Source: Eubacteriales Family XIII. Incertae Sedis bacterium (GTDB lineage Bacteria > Bacillota > Clostridia > Peptostreptococcales > Anaerovoracaceae). From it: a stretch of DNA of 37,022 nt. A program made the translations under genes and the position numbers. How positions within the stretch are numbered: the stretch's first letter is position 1; every line of letters begins with the position of its first letter. Below are positions 31,120 through 37,022 of this stretch, piece after piece. The notes beneath the pieces were generated by a model that had not been told where the DNA came from, made no database searches, and was given only the letters and a program-made list of their open reading frames with translations. Location: positions 1 to 37,022 of the forward strand of contig JAISBV010000021.1 of the NCBI GenBank assembly GCA_031266025.1, written 5' to 3'.

Positions 31120-31328
31120 GCAAGGAACCGGAAATCGAGCCTGAAAATTCATTGGGACAGCCGGTATACGGACCGCCGGCGTTCCTTGACGGGCTTGTCG
31201 GAAAATCAAATTTTGAACAGGTTCATTTAATAATCCAATAATATTACACTTAATATGCATAAATTTGACTATCAATCGAGAAAATTGAAAAAAGTATCGC
31301 GAACAGGTAAAATAAATCGCGCTTTTGC

Positions 31329-31356
31329 TTGACAAATGCAATATTTAGAGTATAAT
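31329..31356 (+). promoter_or_regulatory. Consensus promoter of the small membrane protein gene
   Basis: A perfect TTGACA (31329-31334) and a perfect TATAAT (31351-31356) are separated by 16 bases. The leader to the ATG at 31428 is about 65 nt. This is the best -35/-10 match in the window. Confidence 0.85.
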
Positions 31357-31427
31357 AAAACTATAAAACGTATATAAAACGGGAAAGACATATGGATATT
31401 CGCTAATTCGTTGCAAGGAGCGCCCGT

Positions 31428-32045
31428 ATGCAATTTTTAAGTAAGTTTACGTTAAAAAAAATAGTCTGTGGGTCGATATTTGTACTGCTTTTGGCGGCAT
31501 TTGCAGTGCTTCCCGTCTTTGCGACGGATGCAATCGACGCCGACGATGATTCGGACGAGACCGTTTCGGCACAGGAAACAGGTGGCGGCAGCTATGATTT
31601 TTCATCGGATGAAGATGTTTTGACGTTGAAGAATATCGACGAAAGCGTTTACAATATCGACGAAACCGAAACACCGCTTATTGAGCTTCCGTATGTCGGA
31701 ACTTGGGCCTTGGTTAACATGCTTATGGCGTTGACTTCTCTTATATTGTCGGCGTCGACCGTTATAGCGTTAATGGCGGAGCGCGCCGCGAAGATCAAGA
31801 TTTCAGACCCGTACAGAACACGCAAAGGATTTGTTTTGAGGTATTCGCCGGCGTTCAAATTTGCGGGCGCAGGTTTGGGTTTCGTCTCCGCGATATTGTT
31901 TTTGCTGACGGAAGACGTGCACGGCGCAATGCAGCCGGTTGACGAATCTACTTGGCTGACAGCCTTGATGCTGCTCGTTCAGAGCGGCGTCCTTTTTGCG
32001 GCGTTCGGAAGCGAAAAGCGTTTTCGAGACATAGGCGACATGTGA
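31428..32045 (+). CDS. Signal-peptide membrane protein with three C-terminal helices, unknown
   Basis: This 205-residue protein has AAGGAG before the ATG. Residues 1-33 are a signal peptide ending PVFA. Residues 34-85 are very acidic (DADDDSDETVSAQET) and presumably outside. Three membrane helices follow at about 90-114, 143-160 and 174-193, with a basic loop between the first two. It resembles the membrane tail that some Bacillota surface proteins carry after secreted repeats, but here without the repeats. No family recognised. It is transcribed alone from a consensus promoter and converges on lysA with a 21-bp gap. Confidence 0.65.
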   Translation: MQFLSKFTLKKIVCGSIFVLLLAAFAVLPVFATDAIDADDDSDETVSAQETGGGSYDFSSDEDVLTLKNIDESVYNIDETETPLIELPYVGTWALVNMLMALTSLILSASTVIALMAERAAKIKISDPYRTRKGFVLRYSPAFKFAGAGLGFVSAILFLLTEDVHGAMQPVDESTWLTALMLLVQSGVLFAAFGSEKRFRDIGDM

Positions 32046-32066
32046 GATTTGCTGTTAGCAAGATGC

Positions 32067-33380
32067 TTACCGCAGCGTGTTTTTCGATTTTGCGAGCATA
32101 TCGCGGACGTTTTTGGCGACTTCGTTCAACTGCTTGCCAAACCGTGTTTCCGTGAGCGTCGCGAAGTAGTCCTCAGGGCGTTCCGCCCGTCTTATGAGTT
32201 TGACGGAGCCGTCCGCGCGCAGCAGGAGTTCCGCAGATCGCAGTTTTCCGTTATAATTGTATCCCATAGCGTATCCGTGGGCGCCCGTATCGTGTATCAC
32301 GATCAGGTCGCCCTTTTCTATTTCCGGCAACGCTCGGTCGACGGCGAATTTGTCGTTGTTTTCGCATAGGGATCCTGTGACGTCGTATATGCGGTCGGCC
32401 GGCATATTCTCTTTCCCCGATACCGTTATATGGTGATATGCGCCGTATACGGCGGGGCGCATCAGATCGGCGGCACAGGCGTCAAGGCCGATGTATCGCT
32501 TGTAGGTGTCCTTGCTGTGCAATGCGGCAGCTACGAGACAACCGTGCGGTCCCAACATGAATCGTCCCATTTCCGTGAAGAGCGCCGGATTCGAAAGCCC
32601 GGCGGATGCCGGTACTTCGTCGTATACGCCACGCACGAGCGCGCCGATCCGCGCGATATCGTTAGGTCTCTCGTCGGGTCGGTAGGCTATGCCTACGCCA
32701 CCGCTCAAATTTATGAACGCGACGTGTATTCCGGTTTCTGCTTTGAGCCAAGCGGCGGTTTCAAGCAGCGTTCGCGCGAGGGCGGGGTAATAATCCGGCG
32801 TCAGCGTGTTGCTTGCGAGAAAGGAATGCAGCCCGAATGTGCGCGCCCCCATTTCACGGAGTTTCAAGAATCCTTCGCGCAGCTGCTCTTTCGTGAATCC
32901 GTATTTGGCGTCGGCGGGGTTGGACATAATGCTGTTTTGTATGCCGAAGCTTCCCGGATTGTACCGGCAGCATATCGTTTCAGGTATTCCGGCGTGACGG
33001 TCGAGAAAATCTATATGTGAAAAATCGTCAAGGTTGATTATTGCGCCCAAGGCCTTCGCGTAGATAAAATCGTCCGCGGGCGTCGCGTTTGACGAGAACA
33101 TGATTTCCTCCCCGCGAAAACCCAAGGTCTCCGCTATCATCAGCTCTGTGAGACTCGAACAGTCCACGCCGCAGCCTTCCTCTTTCAGTATGGCGATGAT
33201 TTCGGGATTCGGATTCGCTTTGACCGCGAAGTATTCCTTAAAGCCTCCGTTCCAAGCGAAGGCCGCGTTTACGGCGCGCGCGGTGTTTCTTATCCCCGCT
33301 TCGTCGTACAAATGAAAGGGCGTGGGGTAGACGTCCGCGATACTCATGAGAGTTTCATGATTTGCAAAGGGTTTTTTCAT
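32067..33380 (-). CDS. lysA: Diaminopimelate decarboxylase-like enzyme (fold III PLP)
   Basis: This 437-residue protein belongs to the alanine-racemase-fold decarboxylases. K54 in YFAVKANPNPE is the PLP lysine, LSGGVG (225-230) the phosphate loop, EMGRFMLGP (from 270) the usual E-x-GR element, and C339-E340 in GSLCENND the second active-site part. The CxGxDxSSxxEL-like GVDCSSLTEL block is also clear. It would make lysine from meso-diaminopimelate. AAAGGA precedes the ATG. It lies 24 bases after an aminotransferase gene in the same unit. Since lysA relatives also decarboxylate other amino acids, the assignment is likely, not certain. Confidence 0.82.
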   Translation of the reverse strand: MKKPFANHETLMSIADVYPTPFHLYDEAGIRNTARAVNAAFAWNGGFKEYFAVKANPNPEIIAILKEEGCGVDCSSLTELMIAETLGFRGEEIMFSSNATPADDFIYAKALGAIINLDDFSHIDFLDRHAGIPETICCRYNPGSFGIQNSIMSNPADAKYGFTKEQLREGFLKLREMGARTFGLHSFLASNTLTPDYYPALARTLLETAAWLKAETGIHVAFINLSGGVGIAYRPDERPNDIARIGALVRGVYDEVPASAGLSNPALFTEMGRFMLGPHGCLVAAALHSKDTYKRYIGLDACAADLMRPAVYGAYHHITVSGKENMPADRIYDVTGSLCENNDKFAVDRALPEIEKGDLIVIHDTGAHGYAMGYNYNGKLRSAELLLRADGSVKLIRRAERPEDYFATLTETRFGKQLNEVAKNVRDMLAKSKNTLR

Positions 33381-33404
33381 CGACTCGGTTCCTTTCGGAT
33401 CGCT

Positions 33405-34682
33405 CTATGCGGATCGCTCTGACAGAATCTTATCTATGCTCACTAATTTTACGCATAGGCAGAACAGACGCATTGCGGAGCTCAGTTCGTCCTGCGCCGG
33501 GTATGTCGGCGCTATTCGAATGCTTGTATCCTTCGGATCTACGCCGCGAGGAAATGTCGCGCCCGCGTTCGTCAGCGTTGCACCCGCCTCTTTTGCCAAT
33601 GCGACAACCGCCTTAGCGCAGCCTTCCATCGTATCTACCCCGATAAAATAACCGCCTTTGGGGCGTATCCACGTCACGAGTCCCGTTCCACCCAATTCGC
33701 TTTCGAGCATGTTGAGCACGATTTCAAACTTGGGCCGCAGCATATCGCCTATGGCGCTCATATGACGCCTGATGTTTTCGGCGGTCTTGAAATACCTGAC
33801 GAAGCGCAGTTGATTCAGCTTGTCGTAGCCTATAGTCTGTACAGATATATGCTTACACTGCTCGGCGATGTTCGCGGGGCTTGCAGCCGCGAGTCCGATC
33901 CCTCCTCCCGGGAATGTGATCTTCGAGGTGGAGAAGAAGTAATATATACGATCCTCATTGCCGGTCTCCGCCGCCGATTTGAATATATCCGCAATGCTGT
34001 TTTCGCCGAAAACATGATGCAGCCCATAAGCATTGTCCCAGAATATCCTGAAATCTTTGGCCCTTGTTTTCATTTGGGCCAGACGCCTTACCGTTTCGTC
34101 GCTGTAAACTACGCCTTGAGGGTTTGAGTAAAGAGGCACGCACCATATGCCTTTAACGGAGTCGTCCTCCCGCACAAGGTCTTCTACCTCGTCCATATCA
34201 GGGCCGTCCTCCGTCATAGTCACGGGGATCATTTCCGTGCCGAAAGCATTGCTTACGGCGAAATGCCTGTCGTAACCGGGACTCGGGCACAGGAATTTCA
34301 CACTGTTAAGTTTGCTCCAAGGTTCATTGCCCAATGTGCCGAACAGATAGAGTCTGCTGTAAAAGTTGTGCATCAACTCGAGACTCGCGTTATTGCCTAT
34401 TATGATAAGACCCTCGGGTATGCCGAGCAGTTCCGAGAATAAGCGTCTGCATTCCGCAAGACCTGTCGGAACGCCGTAGTTGCGCGCGTCCGTGCCGTCT
34501 TCGGATATGGGCGACGAGAGCGTACCCAAAAGTCCGTTGCTCATATCGAGTATGTCAGGCGAAGGCTTGCCGCGCGACATATCGAGCTTCAGACCGCGGG
34601 CTTTGAGTTCCGCATACGCCTTGCCGCAGCTTTCCTTCAGATTCAAGAGCTGTTCATTCGAATAATTTTTCCACAAATCCAT
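33405..34682 (-). CDS. PLP aminotransferase, class I type Ic aspartate aminotransferase-like
   Basis: This 425-residue protein starts at ATG (34682), 5 bases after GGAGG. The fold-type I residues are D216-N-A-Y219 and the PLP lysine K254 in FFSTSKITFPGGG. The segments MSRGKPSPDILDMSNG and NYGVPTGLAECRRLF near the start resemble the aspartate aminotransferase group seen in actinobacteria and Clostridia. It likely transfers the amino group of aspartate or a similar acid. Being first in the unit with lysA suggests a link to aspartate-family amino acid synthesis. An exact donor cannot be read. Confidence 0.85.
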   Translation of the reverse strand: MDLWKNYSNEQLLNLKESCGKAYAELKARGLKLDMSRGKPSPDILDMSNGLLGTLSSPISEDGTDARNYGVPTGLAECRRLFSELLGIPEGLIIIGNNASLELMHNFYSRLYLFGTLGNEPWSKLNSVKFLCPSPGYDRHFAVSNAFGTEMIPVTMTEDGPDMDEVEDLVREDDSVKGIWCVPLYSNPQGVVYSDETVRRLAQMKTRAKDFRIFWDNAYGLHHVFGENSIADIFKSAAETGNEDRIYYFFSTSKITFPGGGIGLAAASPANIAEQCKHISVQTIGYDKLNQLRFVRYFKTAENIRRHMSAIGDMLRPKFEIVLNMLESELGGTGLVTWIRPKGGYFIGVDTMEGCAKAVVALAKEAGATLTNAGATFPRGVDPKDTSIRIAPTYPAQDELSSAMRLFCLCVKLVSIDKILSERSA

Positions 34683-34733
34683 TGTCGCCTCCGTTGCGCT
34701 CTTCAAGCCGCTTCACATTTTGAAATTTTGAAT

Positions 34734-34762
34734 ATTATATAAAAAATTACGAAAAAACGCAA
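34734..34762 (-). promoter_or_regulatory. Promoter of the aminotransferase-lysA unit
   Basis: On the minus strand TTGCGT (34762-34757), a 17-base spacer and a consensus TATAAT (34739-34734) lie 51 bases before the ATG at 34682. Confidence 0.7.
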
Positions 34763-34770
34763 GTGTTCTT

Positions 34771-34799
34771 TTGCGTATTGGGATTTTTTATGGTAAAAT
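34771..34799 (+). promoter_or_regulatory. Promoter placing the family 1 element in the leader of the SLH gene
   Basis: TTGCGT (34771-34776), a 17-base spacer and TAAAAT (34794-34799) with an extended TGG before it. Transcription would start near 34806, the first base of the repeat element, making all of it a leader of about 350 nt. Confidence 0.6.
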
Positions 34800-34805
34800 T
34801 AATGT

Positions 34806-35149
34806 TACTGCTCAAAGATTTCAATTAAAACTACTCAAACGCCGCGTCAGTTTCGCTCAGGCCGGGTTCTGAAAGCTGAGTTGCCTTTTTGCCCCGAAGC
34901 TTTGCTTCGGCAGGCAAAACGGACAGCGAAGCGAACGAAGTGAGCGTAGGAATGTGGCAAAGCCACATGTTGGCTCCCCGGAACGTACTCGAAGCTACGT
35001 GAGGAAGGCAGCACGGCTGTCCGTTTTCCCATTGCGGCTAAAGCCGCGGGAAAAAGGCAACTCAGCTTTCAGGTTCCGGAATGGGCACTTGTGCCCGGAG
35101 CTTGCGAACGGGTAAAAATCACGTGGAGTTTGTGTAGTTACCAAAAGGA
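34806..35149 (+). repeat. Structured leader element, family 1, long copy with nested stems
   Basis: This is a 344-bp element ending at the Shine-Dalgarno of the GHL10-SLH gene. It shares both flanks and the 36-nt centre (34972-35007) with 17400-17577 but has extra concentric parts: a 22-bp perfect stem (34869-34890 with 35051-35072), a 12-bp stem (34916-34927 with 35016-35027), and small hairpins such as GTGGCAAAGCCAC and GCGGCTAAAGCCGC. A 27-nt module, including the 24-nt sequence at 35091-35114 shared with family 2, is inserted between GGG and TAAAAATC relative to the short copy. Confidence 0.8.
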
Positions 35150-35157
35150 GGAACGCC

Positions 35158-36996
35158 ATGCGTATAAAACGATTGCCCGCCTATGCGGCCGCGCTGCTTA
35201 TCATGTTTATAGTGCTTGTCTGTCTGCAACCGGCGCCTATATCAGCCGCTCCGAGGGATGAGTTCCGAGGCGTTTGGGTACCCACTGTTTTGAGCCTGAA
35301 TTATCCGGCCGGTACGACGACGGATCCCGAAGCTCTCAGGCGCGACGCGCTTCGTATATTGGACGACGCGAAGGACATGGGTTTCAACGCGGTGTTCTTT
35401 CAGGTCAGGCCCGCTTCCGACGCCCTGTACAGGTCAGCTATATTCCCGTGGTCGAAGTATCTGACCGGAACGCAAGGCATTGCGCCCGCCGATGGTTTCG
35501 ATCCGCTTGCCTTCATGGTGCAGGCCGCTCACGAGCGCGGCCTTGAGCTGCACGCTTGGCTGAATCCCTACCGCATTACGGCCGAAACGCAGGATAACTC
35601 GGGTCTTGTCGCGACTCATCCGGCTCGCTTGCATCCCGAATGGACCGTGACGCATACGGACGGACGCATGTACTGGAATCCCGGCGAGCCCGGAGTGCAG
35701 CAGCTCATAGCGGACGGGGTCAGGGAGATCATCGACAATTACGCGGTAGACGGTATTCATATAGACGATTACTTCTATCCGGACGCCGACTTTGACGACG
35801 CGGCGGCCTTTGCGGCCTACGGCGCCGCCTATCCTTCCAAAACGGAGTGGCGCAACGCCAATACCGAGACGACCGTTCAAAACATCTACAACGTCGTTCA
35901 CTCAAGCGGAAAGGCCATCGTGTTCGGCGTCAGCCCCATAGGCATATGGGCCAACAAGTCCACGACGCCCTTGGGCAGCGATACAAGAGGCGGCGAAGCC
36001 CTGATCCAGAAGTTCGCGGACACGCGCGGTTGGGTCAAGCGCGGTATCGTCGATTACATCGCGCCTCAGATATATTGGAATATAGGCTATGATATAGCCG
36101 ATTACGCGACGCTCGTCAGATGGTGGGTCGACGTCGTGGCCGGCACGAACGTCAAGCTTTATATCGGACAGGCCGCGTACAGAACCGGCAGCACGGACGC
36201 GAACAGCCCGTGGCGCGGCGTCGACGAAATCAGCCGGCAGCTTGCGTTCAACAGGGCCGACGCCAATGTGAGCGGTTACATCATGTACGCGTACAAATCC
36301 TTTGCGGACAATCCCGCGCTGCGCACGCTTATAAAGGAGCTCAACGAGACCGGCGCGGCTTCCGGAACGACCGGTTCCGGCGGAACAGCGGATCAGGGTT
36401 CAGCGGGGCAGGGGACCGCGGGCGCGGCTCCGGTATTTTCCGACACTGCCGACCACTGGGCAAAGGATTATATCGCGTCGATTGCGGCGGCGGGCTACAT
36501 AAAAGGCTATCCCGACGGCACATTCCTGCCCGACAACAACATAAAGCGCGCGGATTTCGTCTACATGCTCATGACTTCTTTCGCTCTATTTACGGAGACC
36601 GAGGCTGCGGAGAATTTCTCGGATGTCGCGCCGGGCATATACTATTACGGAGCTGTCGCATCCGCGAAGCGCGCGGGCATAGTTACGGGCATAGGCGATA
36701 ATATGTTCGACCCCGACGCGACACTTATGAAGCAGGATATGCTCGCCATGACATACAGGGCGCTCGTGATCATGGGAAAGGCGGGAACCGGCGTCGCTCC
36801 ATCCGTTCTCGACGCTTTTCCGGATCGCGCGCAGGTGGCGGTGTACGCCGTCGCGCCGCTGTCCGCCTTTGTCGAAAAAGGCGTGCTCACGGGTTCGGCC
36901 GAGGGGCTTTTGGAGCCCATGAAGCCGGCCACGCGCGCGGAGACGGCGACCGTTTTGTGGCGGGTAAATAGGGATTACCAATTGAACGCGTTTTAG
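35158..36996 (+). CDS. Secreted GHL10 glycoside hydrolase-like protein with three SLH domains
   Basis: This is a 612-residue surface protein. Residues 1-30 are a signal peptide (ALLIMFIVLVCLQPAPISAA). Residues 33-390 are a GHL10/DUF187 TIM-barrel domain, with EFRGVWVPTVLSLNYP at the start, FQVRPASDALYRS, HAWLNPYRI and VDGIHIDDYFYP with acidic residues at the likely active site. A Gly/Ser/Thr linker (397-423) leads to three SLH repeats (about 425-470, 485-530, 550-600) that bind cell-wall polymer. The ATG has GGAGG 6 bases upstream. It probably acts on or binds wall polysaccharide at the surface; the reaction of GHL10 domains is not well established. Transcript start and repeat leader are described at 34771-35149. 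Confidence 0.93.
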   Translation: MRIKRLPAYAAALLIMFIVLVCLQPAPISAAPRDEFRGVWVPTVLSLNYPAGTTTDPEALRRDALRILDDAKDMGFNAVFFQVRPASDALYRSAIFPWSKYLTGTQGIAPADGFDPLAFMVQAAHERGLELHAWLNPYRITAETQDNSGLVATHPARLHPEWTVTHTDGRMYWNPGEPGVQQLIADGVREIIDNYAVDGIHIDDYFYPDADFDDAAAFAAYGAAYPSKTEWRNANTETTVQNIYNVVHSSGKAIVFGVSPIGIWANKSTTPLGSDTRGGEALIQKFADTRGWVKRGIVDYIAPQIYWNIGYDIADYATLVRWWVDVVAGTNVKLYIGQAAYRTGSTDANSPWRGVDEISRQLAFNRADANVSGYIMYAYKSFADNPALRTLIKELNETGAASGTTGSGGTADQGSAGQGTAGAAPVFSDTADHWAKDYIASIAAAGYIKGYPDGTFLPDNNIKRADFVYMLMTSFALFTETEAAENFSDVAPGIYYYGAVASAKRAGIVTGIGDNMFDPDATLMKQDMLAMTYRALVIMGKAGTGVAPSVLDAFPDRAQVAVYAVAPLSAFVEKGVLTGSAEGLLEPMKPATRAETATVLWRVNRDYQLNAF

Positions 36997-37022
36997 AATT
37001 TTCTCAGTCATTCCGGGAAGAA

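Noticed and set aside
31063-31341. N-terminal extension of citrate synthase 2 up to 31341
   Set aside because: The extension covers a good promoter (31091-31119), has no ribosome site, and does not match the first paralogue; GTG at 31062 has GGGGAGG.
34806-35149. A CRISPR array, suggested by many short repeats
   Set aside because: The repeats are nested inverted repeats, not regularly spaced direct repeats with unique spacers, and no cas genes are present.

Overview
The window looks like a chromosomal segment of an anaerobic, probably motile member of the Bacillota (Clostridia-like). The signs are an oxygen-sensitive class III ribonucleotide reductase with its radical-SAM activase, the ScpA/ScpB condensin pair, a DtxR/MntR-type metal regulator, SLH surface-layer anchoring, a two-subunit CoA-transferase, a YjfB-type motility protein behind a sigma-28-like promoter, and Bacillus-like Shine-Dalgarno sites and -35/-10 promoters. 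Species cannot be named from the sequence alone.

Layout. 1-1800 is accessory DNA: a gene tail, a small ribbon-helix-helix protein with a palindromic operator candidate, an IS21-like terminus and an AT-rich, possibly broken ORF. 1827-5004 (minus) holds an Rpn/PD-(D/E)XK protein and an AAA ATPase/TPR pair. 5238-5624 is a DtxR/MntR regulator, closed by a strong bidirectional terminator. 5762-10907 (minus) is a five-gene unit: two amidohydrolase-2 decarboxylases, one very like gamma-resorcylate decarboxylase, and a complete TRAP transporter, suggesting uptake and decarboxylation of an aromatic or related carboxylic acid. 11321-16342 (plus) is an NrdR-box-controlled nrdD-nrdG unit followed by a tiny membrane protein and a double-ATPase ABC protein with no permease. 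An AEC transporter (minus) and a CPA1 Na+/H+ antiporter (plus) follow. Then come scpA-scpB, facing a citrate synthase, an RsuA/RluB-type pseudouridine synthase, CoA-transferase A/B, a saccharopine dehydrogenase-family enzyme, yjfB, a class C beta-lactamase-fold hydrolase, a second citrate synthase translationally coupled to an unknown protein, a small membrane protein, a lysA-like decarboxylase behind an aminotransferase, and finally a secreted GHL10-SLH protein.

The most unusual content is non-coding. At least three families of palindromic, modular repeats sit between genes. Family 1 (17400-17577 and 34806-35149) ends exactly at the Shine-Dalgarno of two unrelated genes. Its central stem is kept by paired base changes, and the longer copy carries further concentric stems. 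Family 2 (9838-9886, 11145-11308, 19821-19993) shares a 24-nt module with the longer family 1 copy. Family 3 (25110-25266) is a MITE-like element with perfect 18-bp terminal inverted repeats and a TAA duplication. The family 1 elements are the best candidates for an undescribed mobile or regulatory RNA/DNA element.
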